In this document: positions 44,894-54,224 of the stretch, one piece after another
Layout: every line of letters begins with the position of its first letter
How positions within the stretch are numbered: the stretch's first letter is position 1
DNA from: Duganella sp. CF517
Lineage (GTDB): Bacteria; Pseudomonadota; Gammaproteobacteria; Burkholderiales; Burkholderiaceae_D
Direction of reading: 5' to 3'
Length of the DNA stretch: 64,000 bases
Assembly (NCBI RefSeq): GCF_900110275.1
Contig: NZ_FODC01000001.1
Coordinates: 1,570,780-1,634,779, forward strand
Made by a program: the position numbers and the translations under genes
The notes under the pieces: model-generated
The model's database searches: none
Told to the model about the DNA's origin: nothing
What the model saw: the letters and a program-made list of their open reading frames with translations, nothing else

Positions 44894-46388
44894 CCCGGCC
44901 CGCGCCTCCCTCCCCGCCGCGCGCCCGGCCTCGCCGGCCAAGCGATCGGCAACCCGGTTGGCAACCGCGCTGCTGGGCGCCGCGCTGCTGTCGGCCTGCT
45001 CGCTGGCGCCGACCTACCGGCGTCCCGACGCCCCGGTGGCCGCCGCCTTCCCGGCCGACGACGCCGGCAAGGCCGCCAAGACCGGCTCGGCGCCAGCCGC
45101 CGCCGGTCAGCGCGACGCCGTCGATACCGGCTGGCGCGAGTACTTCAACGAGCCGCGCCTGCAACAGCTGATCGCCGCCGCGCTGGAGAACAACCGCGAC
45201 CTGCGCACCGCCGCGCTGCGCATCGAAGAGGCGCGCGCGCTGTACAACGTGCAGTCGGCCGACCGCCTGCCGAACCTGAACGCCAGCGTCGGCGCGACAC
45301 GCGCCAAGACGCCGGCGACGGCCTCGCCGACCGGCGAGAGCACGATCGGCCGGCGGGTCGACGCGGGCCTGTCGATCTCCTCGTTCGAGCTCGATTTCTT
45401 CGGCCGCGTGAAAAGCCTGAACGATGCCGCGCTGGCGGCCTACCTGGCCACCGACGAGGCGCGCCAGGCGGCGCAAATCAGCCTGGTCGCACAAGTGGCG
45501 CAGGCCTACTTCACCGAACGCGCCTACGCCGAGCAGTACGCGCTGGCGCAGCAGACCTACGAGGCGCGCGCCCGCACCTACAAACTGACGCAGCAGCGCG
45601 CCGAAGCGGGCGCCTCGTCGCGCCTCGACCTGCGCTCGAACGAAACGCTGATGGAGACGGCGCGCGCCGCCGCGCTGACGCTGGCGCGCCAGCGCGCGCA
45701 AGCCGACAACGCCCTGACCCTGCTGGTCGGCCAGCCCGCGGCCAGCGGCGCCGCCGGCGCGAACGCCGCGGCCATGCCGAGCGACGCCCAGATCGACGCG
45801 CTCAGCGCCTTGCCGGCCGGGCTGCCGTCCGACCTGCTGGCGCGCCGGCCGGACATCCGCGCCGCCGAGCAGCGGCTCAAGTCGGCCAACGCCAACATCG
45901 GCGCCGCGCGCGCGGCCTTCTTCCCGCGCATCAGCCTGACGGCGGCGATCGGCAGCACCAGCCCGACCCTGGGCGGCTTGTTCGACAGCGGCACCGGCAG
46001 CTGGTCGTTCGCGCCGCAACTGGTGCTGCCGATCTTCGACGCCGGCCGCAACCGCGCCAACCTGACCTTGACCGAGGTGCGCAAGAACATCGCGGTGGCC
46101 GACTACGAGAAGGCCATCCAGACCGCCTTCCGCGAAGTGGCCGACGCGCTGGCCGCGCGCGACTATTTGGGCGAACAGGTGGCCGCGCAGCGCGCGGTGC
46201 AGGACGCGCAGGCGGACCGCCTGAAGCTGTCGCAGCTGCGCTTCGACAACGGCGTCGCCAGCTCGCTCGACGTGCTGGACGCGCAGCGCGAGCTGTTCAG
46301 CGCCCAGCAATCGCTGGTGCAGGCGCGCCTGCTGCGCACCACCAGCGCGATCGACCTGTATCGCGCGCTGGGCGGCGGCATTAAATAG
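44877..46388 (+). CDS. RND outer-membrane channel lipoprotein (NodT/OprM family)
   Basis: 503 residues. The lipoprotein signal ends LLSAC-SLAPTYRRP. Two OEP repeats with long helices are present (about 75-270 and 285-490); typical stretches are LIAAALENNRDLRTAALRIE, LPSDLLARRPDIRAAEQRL and FDNGVASSLDVLDAQRELF. Forms the TolC-like exit duct. The start lies inside the pump gene; an in-frame ATG three codons later is an alternative. The order adaptor-pump-channel makes a complete tripartite efflux system. Confidence 0.95.
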   Translation: MRLMTNPARASLPAARPASPAKRSATRLATALLGAALLSACSLAPTYRRPDAPVAAAFPADDAGKAAKTGSAPAAAGQRDAVDTGWREYFNEPRLQQLIAAALENNRDLRTAALRIEEARALYNVQSADRLPNLNASVGATRAKTPATASPTGESTIGRRVDAGLSISSFELDFFGRVKSLNDAALAAYLATDEARQAAQISLVAQVAQAYFTERAYAEQYALAQQTYEARARTYKLTQQRAEAGASSRLDLRSNETLMETARAAALTLARQRAQADNALTLLVGQPAASGAAGANAAAMPSDAQIDALSALPAGLPSDLLARRPDIRAAEQRLKSANANIGAARAAFFPRISLTAAIGSTSPTLGGLFDSGTGSWSFAPQLVLPIFDAGRNRANLTLTEVRKNIAVADYEKAIQTAFREVADALAARDYLGEQVAAQRAVQDAQADRLKLSQLRFDNGVASSLDVLDAQRELFSAQQSLVQARLLRTTSAIDLYRALGGGIK

Positions 46389-46397
46389 CGGCATCCG

Positions 46398-47477
46398 ATG
46401 TCGTCCGCGATCACCATCCGCCTTGGCCAACGCGCCCGCCAACGCATCGCCGCCGAGGGTGTGCAAGCGGCCGACATCGCCATCATCCCGGCCGCCGCCG
46501 GCGGCCCCAAAGGCCTGATCCTCAACGGCCTCGACCTGTGGCTGTTCGGCTCCTGGCTCAAGACCGCGCCGCGCCCGCGCAAGCTGGTCGGCGCCTCGAT
46601 CGGCGCCTGGCGCATGGCCGCGTCGGCCTTCGACGACCCGGCCGCCGCGCACAAACGCCTGGCCCGCCTGTACGCCCACCAGCGCTATCCGGCCAAGGTC
46701 ACCGCCGCCTACGTCAGCCAGACCTGCCGCGCGCTGCTCGACGAACTGCTCGACGGCCGCGCCGCCGAAGCGGCCGGCCATCCGCACCACCACGTCAGCG
46801 TGCTGACCGCGCGCGGCACCGGCGCGCTGGCGCGCACCAACGGCGTGCGCTGGCGCGAGCTGGCCGGCTTCCTGCTGGCCGCCGCCGGCAACGCCGTCTC
46901 GCGCGACCGCCTGGCCGGCGCGATGGAACGGGTGATCTTCCACAACCGCCACGACCACGCGCACTGGCTGCGCGAACCGTTCGACGCCTTCGCCGGCCAC
47001 TTCGTCGAGCTGTCGCCGGAGAACCTGCGCGAGGCCCTGCTGGCCTCCGGCTCGATCCCGCTGGTGCTGGAGGCGGTCACGGCCATCGCCGGCGCGCCCG
47101 GCGGCGCCTACTGGGACGGCGGCCTGATCGACTACCACCTGCACCTGCCCTACCAGCGCGACGCCGGCCTGGTGCTCTACCCGCACTTCAGCGACCACAT
47201 CGTGCCGGGCTGGCTGGACAAGTCGATGCCGTGGCGCCGCGCCGGCGGCGCCGATCCGGCGCTGGAGAACGTGATCCTGGTCTCGCCGTCGGCGTCCTTC
47301 GTCGCCACGCTCCCCAACGGCAAGCTGCCGGACCGCAAGGATTTCACCGCCTACGGCCAGGACCACGCCGGCCGCATCCGCGACTGGACCCGCGCCATCG
47401 CCGAGAGCGAACGCCTGGCCGACGCCTTCGCCCGCTGGTGCGACAAACCGGACTTTAAGGAAACATTGTCGTTTTAG
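46398..47477 (+). CDS. Patatin-like phospholipase family protein
   Basis: 359 residues. Glycine-rich oxyanion segment AAAGGPKGL near residue 33, nucleophile motif GASIGAWR with Ser near 68, and the catalytic Asp in YWDGGLIDYH: the Ser-Asp dyad of patatins is present. It has no signal peptide, so it is probably cytoplasmic; its substrate may be phospholipid or polyhydroxyalkanoate-linked lipid. It begins 10 bases after the efflux channel gene without a clear ribosome site and may be read from the same transcript. Confidence 0.88.
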   Translation: MSSAITIRLGQRARQRIAAEGVQAADIAIIPAAAGGPKGLILNGLDLWLFGSWLKTAPRPRKLVGASIGAWRMAASAFDDPAAAHKRLARLYAHQRYPAKVTAAYVSQTCRALLDELLDGRAAEAAGHPHHHVSVLTARGTGALARTNGVRWRELAGFLLAAAGNAVSRDRLAGAMERVIFHNRHDHAHWLREPFDAFAGHFVELSPENLREALLASGSIPLVLEAVTAIAGAPGGAYWDGGLIDYHLHLPYQRDAGLVLYPHFSDHIVPGWLDKSMPWRRAGGADPALENVILVSPSASFVATLPNGKLPDRKDFTAYGQDHAGRIRDWTRAIAESERLADAFARWCDKPDFKETLSF

Positions 47478-47628
47478 ATAGGACACATTGTTTCATATTT
47501 GCAACAGAAGTTCACGGACTTTCACAGACCGGATGACCGTCCGCGATGCCGGGCGCATACTTGCAGCCATAAACTAAGCCACCCGGCACGTGCCAGTTCG
47601 GGCACGCATATAGTCAATGGAGTCCACC

Positions 47629-49371
47629 ATGAATTTTCTCTCGCACACGCGCATCGGCACCCGCCTGGCCATCGCCTTCGCCATCGTCCTGCTGCTGGCG
47701 GTCTTCGCCACCACGGTGGGCCTGGTCAACGCCCGCAGCAACGCCGCGGCCACCAAACAAATGATGGAGCAGCCGCTGGCCAAGGAGCGCCTGGTGTCGG
47801 ACTGGTACGTGCTGATCTACTCGGCCGTCGCCCGCACCGAACTGATCGCGCGCAGCAAGGACGACACCTTGCCGGTGGTGTTCGCCGACACCATCGCCGC
47901 CAGCACCAAGCGCGGCGGCGAATTGCTCGGCAAGGTCAAGGAGCTGCTGGTCAGCGATGACGAGCGCAAGCTGTACGATTCCACCATCGCCTTGCGCGCC
48001 GCCTACCAGAAGGCCAAGAACGACGTCGGCGACATCCGCAAAACCGGCGACGACGCCGCCGCCGAAGCGGCCTACCGCGACAAGTTCCTGCCGGCCGCCG
48101 AGGCCTACAAGAACAAGGTCAACGAGCTGCTGGCCTATCAGCGCAAGGCCATCGACGACACCGCGCACGCGATCGACGCCGCCAACGCCCGCAGCAACAC
48201 GCTGCTGCTGATCCTGACGGTGCTGATGGTCACCTTCGGCTCGCTGGCCGCGTGGATCATTTCGCGCTCGATCACCGCGCCGCTCAAGTCGGCGATCGAC
48301 ATCGCCGCGACGGTCGCCAACGGCGACCTGACCACGCGCTTCGACGGCCCCACCTCGCGCTCCGAGATCGGCGAGCTGATGACGGCGCTGAAAGGCATGA
48401 ACGACTCGCTGCGCAACGTCGTCAGCCAGGTGCAGGTCGGCACCAAGACCATCGCCAGCGCCTCCAACGAAATCGCCGCCGGCAATATGGACCTGTCGCA
48501 GCGTACCGAGGAACAAGCCAGCTCGCTGGAGGAGACCGCGTCGTCGATGGAGGAGTTGACATCGACCGTGCGCCAGAACGCGGAGAACGCCCGCCAGGCC
48601 AATCAGCTGGCGCATGCCGCCTCCGACGTGGCCGAACGCGGCGGCTCGATCGTCGGCCAGGTGGTCAACACCATGGGCACGATCAACGACTCGTCGCGCA
48701 AGATCTTCGACATCATCAGCGTCATCGACGGCATCGCCTTCCAGACCAATATCCTGGCGTTGAACGCGGCGGTGGAAGCGGCGCGCGCCGGCGAACAGGG
48801 TCGCGGCTTCGCGGTGGTGGCGTCGGAGGTGCGCAACCTGGCGCAGCGTTCGGCGGCGGCGGCCAAGGAGATCAAGGAATTGATCGGCAATTCGGTCGAG
48901 CAGGTCGACATCGGCTCGAAGCTGGTGCAGCAGGCCGGCAGCACGATGAACGAGGTGGTCGACAGCGTGCGCCGCGTGACCGACATCATGGGCGAGATCA
49001 CCTCGGCCAGCAGCGAACAGAGCATCGGCATCGATCAGGTCAACACGGCGATCACGCAGATGGACCAGGTCACGCAGCAGAACGCCGCGCTGGTCGAGGA
49101 AGCGGCGGCGGCGGCGGCCAGCATGCAGGAGCAGGCCGAGCGCCTGGCCGACGTGGCCTCGTCGTTCAGGCTTGGCGACGATGGCGCGCGCCCGTCGCTG
49201 GCCGCGCCGCCGGCCGTCCGCAAGATCGCCGCGGCGGTGCGTCCGGCGCCGTCCCGCGCCGCGCCGGCCGCCCCGAAGAAGCCGGCGGTCCGGCTGGCGA
49301 CGTCCAGCGCCAGCGCCGCCGCCCGCAAGCCCGCCACGGTCGGCAACGACAAGGATTGGGAAGAGTTTTGA
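47629..49371 (+). CDS. Methyl-accepting chemotaxis protein with CheR/CheB tether
   Basis: 580 residues. TM1 is near 10-30, the periplasmic four-helix-type sensor at about 30-185 and TM2 near 188-208, followed by HAMP (SITAPLKSAIDIAATVANGD) and a cytoplasmic signalling hairpin whose tip reads IDGIAFQTNILALNAAVEAA. Methylation-type helices contain TEEQASSLEETASSMEEL. After a flexible Ala/Pro linker the protein ends DWEEF, matching the xWxxF pentapeptide that docks the methyltransferase and methylesterase. The start at 47629 has GGAG upstream; an ATG four codons earlier is less well placed. Confidence 0.95.
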   Translation: MNFLSHTRIGTRLAIAFAIVLLLAVFATTVGLVNARSNAAATKQMMEQPLAKERLVSDWYVLIYSAVARTELIARSKDDTLPVVFADTIAASTKRGGELLGKVKELLVSDDERKLYDSTIALRAAYQKAKNDVGDIRKTGDDAAAEAAYRDKFLPAAEAYKNKVNELLAYQRKAIDDTAHAIDAANARSNTLLLILTVLMVTFGSLAAWIISRSITAPLKSAIDIAATVANGDLTTRFDGPTSRSEIGELMTALKGMNDSLRNVVSQVQVGTKTIASASNEIAAGNMDLSQRTEEQASSLEETASSMEELTSTVRQNAENARQANQLAHAASDVAERGGSIVGQVVNTMGTINDSSRKIFDIISVIDGIAFQTNILALNAAVEAARAGEQGRGFAVVASEVRNLAQRSAAAAKEIKELIGNSVEQVDIGSKLVQQAGSTMNEVVDSVRRVTDIMGEITSASSEQSIGIDQVNTAITQMDQVTQQNAALVEEAAAAAASMQEQAERLADVASSFRLGDDGARPSLAAPPAVRKIAAAVRPAPSRAAPAAPKKPAVRLATSSASAAARKPATVGNDKDWEEF

Positions 49372-49377
49372 GCGTGA

Positions 49378-50655
49378 TTACGTGGTCAAAAACATCTGCT
49401 GCAAATCGTTGAGGAAACGCTGGCCCAACCCGGTGGGCCTGATCACCTTGTAATCGCGATACAGCAGCCCCTTGGCCTCGGCCGCGTCGAGGCTTTTCTC
49501 GATCGCGTTCAAACTCAACCCGGTGCGCTCGCTGAACAGGTTGGGATCGAAGCCGCCGTGCAGGCGCAGGGTGTTGAGCATGAACTCGAAGCCCATGTCC
49601 TCGCGCCCGATCTCGTATTCCTCCTGCACCGGCGCGCCCAGCCCGACCTGCTCCATGTAGGCCTTCGGCTGCTTGTAGCGCGCCTGCCGCAGTACGCGAT
49701 GCGGGAACGATATCTTCGAATGCGCTCCGGCGCCGATGCCGAGATAATCGCCGAATTCCCAGTAATTCAGATTGTGGCGCGCGCGGTGGCCCTCCCTGGC
49801 GTATGCCGACACCTCGTACTGCCGGTAGCCGTTGGCGGCGGTGAGCTCGGCGATCATGTCCTGCATGTCGGCGCTGGCGTCGTCGTCGGGCAGCGACGGC
49901 GGATACTTGGCGAACAGCGTGTTCGGCTCCATCGTCAGGTGGTACAGCGACAGGTGCGGCGGCTTGAACGACATCGCCGTCTCCACATCCAGCCTGGCCT
50001 CCTCCAGCGTCTGCGACGGCAGCGCGTACATCAAATCCAGATTGAAGTTGTCGAAGTTGGCCAGCGCGATATCTACCGCGCGGCGCGCCTCGTGGTCGTC
50101 ATGGATGCGGCCCAGCGCCTTCAGGTGGCGCGGGTTGAAGCTCTGGATGCCGATCGACAGCCGGTTGACGCCGCTGGCGCGGTAGGACTTGAACTTCTCC
50201 GCCTCGAAGGTGCCCGGGTTGGCCTCCATCGTGATCTCGACATCGCTGTCGAGCGGCAGCAAGGTGCGCACGTCCGACAGCAGCCGGTCCAGGCCCGCCG
50301 CCGACATCAGGCTGGGCGTGCCGCCGCCGATGAAGATCGTATAGATCTTGCGGCCCCAGATCAGCGGCAGCGCCATTTCCAGGTCGGCGCGCATGGCGTC
50401 CAGGTATTCCCGCTCCGGGAAGGCGCCGCCCTCCTTCGCCTCGTGCGAGTTGAAGTCGCAATACGGGCACTTCTTCACGCACCACGGGAAATGGATGTAC
50501 AGCGACAGCGGCGGCAGCGCCGACAGGTTCAGCGAACCGCTTTGCAGATATTTGAGCGCGACGCCGGCGGCGTCGCCCAGGCCGGCGCCGGGGGCCTTCG
50601 GCGCTGCCGGTGTAGCCGCCTTGCCGCCGGCGCCGACGATTTTAATCGGGATCAT
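49378..50655 (-). CDS. hemW: HemW-like radical SAM protein (heme chaperone)
   Basis: 425 residues. The radical-SAM cluster motif CVKKCPYC follows LYIHFPW near residue 55. IFIGGGTPSLM and EITMEANPGTFE are family signatures, and a HemN C-terminal domain is near 330-420. True HemN has an additional Cys after the cluster motif; here the residue is Phe (CDF), which fits HemW, the heme-inserting chaperone. A 45-residue Gly/Ala/Pro leader precedes the domain. The start overlaps the rdgB stop (ATGA). It converges with the chemoreceptor gene, 6 bases apart. Confidence 0.92.
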   Translation of the reverse strand: MIPIKIVGAGGKAATPAAPKAPGAGLGDAAGVALKYLQSGSLNLSALPPLSLYIHFPWCVKKCPYCDFNSHEAKEGGAFPEREYLDAMRADLEMALPLIWGRKIYTIFIGGGTPSLMSAAGLDRLLSDVRTLLPLDSDVEITMEANPGTFEAEKFKSYRASGVNRLSIGIQSFNPRHLKALGRIHDDHEARRAVDIALANFDNFNLDLMYALPSQTLEEARLDVETAMSFKPPHLSLYHLTMEPNTLFAKYPPSLPDDDASADMQDMIAELTAANGYRQYEVSAYAREGHRARHNLNYWEFGDYLGIGAGAHSKISFPHRVLRQARYKQPKAYMEQVGLGAPVQEEYEIGREDMGFEFMLNTLRLHGGFDPNLFSERTGLSLNAIEKSLDAAEAKGLLYRDYKVIRPTGLGQRFLNDLQQMFLTT

Positions 50656-51236
50656 TTCAGTTTCTCTACCAGCGCGCGCAACGCCTGGCCGCGATGGGAC
50701 ATGGCGTTTTTCTCGTCGGCGCTCAGCTCCGCCGCGCATTTGCCCAGCGCCGGGATGAAGAAGTAGGGATCGTAGCCGAAGCCGCCGTTGCCGCGCGGCG
50801 TGGCGATCATCTCGCCGTTCCAGCGGCCGTCGGCGATGACCGGCTGCGGATCGTCGGCGTGGCGCACGAACACCAGCACGCAATAGTAGTAGGCCGATTT
50901 GTCGGCGTGCGCGGCCAGGTCGGCGATCATTTTCTCGTTGTTGCGGGCGTCCGACTTCGGCTCGCCGGCGAAGCGCGCCGAGTACACGCCCGGGGCGCCG
51001 CCCAGCGCGTTGACGCACACGCCGGAATCGTCCGCCAGCGCCGGCAAGCCGGTCAGGCGCGACGCGTGGCGCGCCTTTTGCAGTGCATTTTCAACAAACG
51101 TGTGAAAAGGCTCATCCGCCTCGGGCACGCCGAACTCGCCCTGCGCGTGGACGGAAAAGCCCACGGTGGACAGCAGTTCGTTGAATTCCTTGAGTTTGCC
51201 GGCGTTGTTGGAGGCGAGGATCAGGCGTTGGGTCAT
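50652..51236 (-). CDS. rdgB: XTP/dITP pyrophosphatase (Ham1/RdgB)
   Basis: Removes deaminated purine nucleotides (dITP, XTP) from the pool. 194 residues. LILASNNAGKLKEFNELL opens the protein, ADDSGVCVNALGGAPGVYSARF holds the metal site, and GGFGYDPYFFIP and MSHRGQALRAL complete the family pattern. The start at 51236 begins at the conserved fold; upstream in-frame residues are low complexity. Coupled to hemW by an ATGA overlap. Confidence 0.96.
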   Translation of the reverse strand: MTQRLILASNNAGKLKEFNELLSTVGFSVHAQGEFGVPEADEPFHTFVENALQKARHASRLTGLPALADDSGVCVNALGGAPGVYSARFAGEPKSDARNNEKMIADLAAHADKSAYYYCVLVFVRHADDPQPVIADGRWNGEMIATPRGNGGFGYDPYFFIPALGKCAAELSADEKNAMSHRGQALRALVEKLK

Positions 51237-51344
51237 GGTGTGGGCTGCGATCGAGTCATGCGGAGAAGGCGACATTGTAAACCTTTTGCCCGGCCCCCAC
51301 CGGCCGCCGATGCGCCGCCGGGGGAATGCGCCCACGCGAATCGC

Positions 51345-52088
51345 TCACGCCACGCCCAACACCTGCTTCTGCAACTTGATCAAATCGGCGATGCCGCCCT
51401 GCGCCAGATCGAGCAGGCGGTTCATGCCGGCCCGGTCGAACGCCGCGCCTTCGGCCGTGCCCTGCACTTCGATGAAGTGGCCGGCGTCGTTCATCACCAC
51501 GTTCATGTCGGTGTCGCAGCCCGAATCCTCGACATAGTCGAGGTCCAGCACCGGCACGCCCTGGTACACGCCGACCGAGATCGCCGCCACGAAACCCTTG
51601 AGCGGAATGGCCGGCACCGCGCCGCGCGCGACCAGCCTGGAAAACGCGTCATGCGCGGCGACCATGGCGCCGGTGATCGACGCGGTGCGGGTGCCGCCGT
51701 CGGCCTGGATCACGTCGCAATCGAGGTGCAGGGTGCGCTCGCCGAAGGCCTGCAGATCGAAGGCGGCGCGCAGCGAACGGCCGATCAGGCGCTGGATCTC
51801 CTGCGTGCGGCCGGACTGCTTGCCACGCGCGGCCTCGCGGTCCATCCGCGTGTGCGTCGAACGCGGCAGCATGCCGTATTCGGCCGTCATCCAGCCCTGG
51901 CCCTTGCCCTTCAGGAAGCCGGGCACCTTGTCCTCGATGCTGGCGGTGCAAATGACCTTGGTGTCGCCGCATTCGATCAGCACCGAGCCTTCGGCGTGCT
52001 TGGTGTAGTCGCGCGTCAGGCGCAGCGCGCGCAAGGCGTCGACAGGGCGGCCGCTGGGACGGGCGAAGGTGGATGGTGCTAAGGTCAT
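51345..52088 (-). CDS. rph: Ribonuclease PH
   Basis: Phosphate-dependent 3'-5' exoribonuclease that trims tRNA ends. 247 residues, full length. Signatures: [92 protein letters not shown]. All phosphate and metal-site residues of the family appear present. Second in the conserved rdgB-rph-PP2C-kinase order of Burkholderiales. Confidence 0.97.
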   Translation of the reverse strand: MTLAPSTFARPSGRPVDALRALRLTRDYTKHAEGSVLIECGDTKVICTASIEDKVPGFLKGKGQGWMTAEYGMLPRSTHTRMDREAARGKQSGRTQEIQRLIGRSLRAAFDLQAFGERTLHLDCDVIQADGGTRTASITGAMVAAHDAFSRLVARGAVPAIPLKGFVAAISVGVYQGVPVLDLDYVEDSGCDTDMNVVMNDAGHFIEVQGTAEGAAFDRAGMNRLLDLAQGGIADLIKLQKQVLGVA

Positions 52089-52115
52089 ACGGTGTCCTTG
52101 TAAACTGTTTGGGGA

Positions 52116-53084
52116 TTATTTGAGGATCTGCGACGATTTTTCGATCGCGCCGCGTATCTCGGCGATGGCCTTTTCAATGTCATCGTCATCGAAGGCGGCA
52201 TCCATATCGGTGGCCGGCGCCTGCACCGGCCCGCCCTGGATGGTGGTGCTGTGCAGGTCCTGCGGCAGCGCTTCCGTCGAGATTTCGGTCGCGATCACCG
52301 TCGTGGTCCCGTCCTGCGTCGTCGCGCCGATGCCGTCGGCCGCCGAACCGCCCTGCCACATGATGGCCAGCGCGGTGACGTTGTCGCTGCCGTCGCCGGC
52401 GGCGTCGAGCGCCGCCCGCAGCAGGTCCGGCACGGCCCGCGGCACCGTGTGCGCGTGCATGCGGCGCGCCATTTCATCGTCCGGCAGCATAGACCACAAA
52501 CCGTCGGAGCACAACAGCATCTGGTCGCCCGGCAGCAGGCCGGCGCCGCTCGACACCTCCACCTTCGGCAGGCTGTCGGCGCCCAGGCAGTTATACAGCT
52601 TGTTGCGGTCCGGATGGGTGGCGCGCTCGGACGCCGGCACCAGCCCCTTGGCGATCAGGCTTTCGATGTGCGAGTGGTCGCGCGTGCGCGCCAGGATGCG
52701 CCCTTCGCGCAGCCAGTACAGGCGCGAGTCGCCGCAGTGGGCCCAGGTGGCCGTGTTGTGCTGGATCAGGCAGGCGACGATGGTGGTGCGCGGCGTCTCC
52801 GGCATGGCGTGGGCCTTGCGGTAGTCGTGGATGTCCCGGTGCGCGGCCAGGAAGGCCTCCTCGAGGAAACGCTGAGGCTTTTTCACGTAGGGCGTGGCCT
52901 GCTGCTGGAACATGGCCGAAATGGTTTGCAGCGCGACGCCGGCGGCGATCTCGCCGCGCAGATGGCCGCCCATGCCGTCGGCCAGCACCAGCAGCAAGGC
53001 GTCGCGCGTGAAGCTGTAGCCCATGCGGTCCTGGTTGACCTTGCGGCCGCCGATGTGGCTTTCCTGATACACGGAGAATTGCAT
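52116..53084 (-). CDS. PP2C-type Ser/Thr protein phosphatase
   Basis: 322 residues. PP2C fold (about 1-240) with all metal-binding acids: GRKVNQDRMG, LADGMGGHLRGE, HCGDSRLYWLREG, LLCSDGLWSML, DGSDNVTALA. The C-terminal 75 residues are acidic and Thr-rich, ending in a short helix. It lies 50 bases downstream of the protein kinase on the same strand, so it presumably reverses that kinase's action. Confidence 0.94.
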   Translation of the reverse strand: MQFSVYQESHIGGRKVNQDRMGYSFTRDALLLVLADGMGGHLRGEIAAGVALQTISAMFQQQATPYVKKPQRFLEEAFLAAHRDIHDYRKAHAMPETPRTTIVACLIQHNTATWAHCGDSRLYWLREGRILARTRDHSHIESLIAKGLVPASERATHPDRNKLYNCLGADSLPKVEVSSGAGLLPGDQMLLCSDGLWSMLPDDEMARRMHAHTVPRAVPDLLRAALDAAGDGSDNVTALAIMWQGGSAADGIGATTQDGTTTVIATEISTEALPQDLHSTTIQGGPVQAPATDMDAAFDDDDIEKAIAEIRGAIEKSSQILK

Positions 53085-53134
53085 TGTTCGCCTCCGCAGT
53101 GGCCTTGTTTAACGTGTCCGGAGCCCCGTCCGGC

Positions 53135-54151
53135 TCAGACCAGCGTATCCGGTCCGGCTTTCGCCTTGCGCCGCGCCGCGCCGCCCAGCCGTCCGACCAG
53201 GCCGCGCAGGCCGCCGCCCAGCTTGTCGATGATACCGCGCCGCGCCGGCGCCGGCGCCGGCGTCTCCGGCGGCGCCGCCTGCAGCACCTTTTGCAGCGCG
53301 AACAGGCTTTGCGGCCGCGCCAGAGGATCGACCATCAGGCACCAGCTTACCAGCCGCACCAGCTCCGGCGTGTAGGCGCCGGCGAGCTGGTCGAAGTGCG
53401 CCGCCATCTTGTCCCCGGTCTTGCGCTGGTCCGCCGGCTGCGGCGGCGAGCCGACCATGCAGGCGAACATCGACGCGCCGATGCTGTAGACGTCCGACCA
53501 CGGCCCCAGGCCGCCGGTTTTGGCGTACAGCTCCGGCGGCGCGAAGCCCGGCGTGTACATCGGCGCCAACGTCGGCATGTCGTTGTTGACGGTCTGGCGC
53601 GCCGCGCCGAAGTCTAACAGCATCGGCGTGCCGTCGGTGCGCAGGTAGATATTGGCCGGTTTCAGGTCCAGGTGCAGCAGCTTGTTGGCATGGACCTCGC
53701 GCAGCCCCTTGAGCACCTGAATAAAGATCGTTCGGATGAAGGCCTCGCCCACCTTGCCGCCCTTGGCGCGCTGGCGCTGGATATGCTCCTGCAGCGAATG
53801 GCCCGATTCGTAGGCCATGACCATGTAGACGGTATCGTGCGCGCGGAAGAAATTGAGCACGCTGACGACGTTGGGGTGGGAGATGCGCGCCAGCGCCCGG
53901 CCCTCCTCGAAGAAGCACTTCAGGCCGATCCGGAACACCGGCAGGTTGGCGCGCGGGACGGTCGGCGCCAGCTCGCCGGGCTGGCGCAGCGCAAGCGAAC
54001 TGGGCAAATACTCCTTGATGGCGACGGCGACCCCGTCCGGGTCGTACGCGAGGTAAACAATACTGAACCCACCGGACGCAATTTTCTTTACAATGCGATA
54101 TCCAGCAATTTCCAGACCATCTGGTAACGGGGCGTTGTTTTGTGCAGCCAT
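53135..54151 (-). CDS. Hanks-type Ser/Thr protein kinase
   Basis: 338 residues. The kinase domain (about 15-285) has glycine loop IASGGFSIVY, Lys in VAIKEYLP, catalytic loop HLDLKPANI and DFGAAR, plus SDVYSIGA. The residue before the catalytic Asp is Leu instead of Arg, so it is a non-RD kinase and may not need activation-loop phosphorylation. The tail (285-338) is Pro/Ala then Lys/Arg-rich, with no membrane segment. Paired with the PP2C gene; the substrates are unknown. Divergent from yicC with 73 bases between. Confidence 0.93.
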   Translation of the reverse strand: MAAQNNAPLPDGLEIAGYRIVKKIASGGFSIVYLAYDPDGVAVAIKEYLPSSLALRQPGELAPTVPRANLPVFRIGLKCFFEEGRALARISHPNVVSVLNFFRAHDTVYMVMAYESGHSLQEHIQRQRAKGGKVGEAFIRTIFIQVLKGLREVHANKLLHLDLKPANIYLRTDGTPMLLDFGAARQTVNNDMPTLAPMYTPGFAPPELYAKTGGLGPWSDVYSIGASMFACMVGSPPQPADQRKTGDKMAAHFDQLAGAYTPELVRLVSWCLMVDPLARPQSLFALQKVLQAAPPETPAPAPARRGIIDKLGGGLRGLVGRLGGAARRKAKAGPDTLV

Positions 54152-54224
54152 AGGTTCCTCGCCTCAACACACCGGATTGTGTGGATAAATCACTGTTTTG
54201 TAAAGATTAAATCGGGGACATCCA

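Noticed and set aside
40433..44941. A 1502-codon open frame on the minus strand opposite the RND operon
   Set aside because: Antisense shadow of high-GC coding sequence; the plus strand encodes intact adaptor and pump proteins.
44820..47486. An 888-codon open frame on the minus strand opposite the efflux channel and patatin genes
   Set aside because: Antisense shadow with Arg/Gln/His-rich composition; both plus-strand genes have clear family motifs.
49378..50655. Naming the radical SAM gene hemN (coproporphyrinogen III dehydrogenase)
   Set aside because: The residue after the cluster motif is Phe where HemN has an additional Cys, and the synteny with rdgB fits HemW.
52116..54151. The kinase-phosphatase pair as PpkA/PppA regulators of type VI secretion
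   Set aside because: It sits in the conserved rdgB-rph / yicC housekeeping order, the kinase has no membrane segment or forkhead-linked partner, and the vgrG remnant is 9 kb away in a separate patch.
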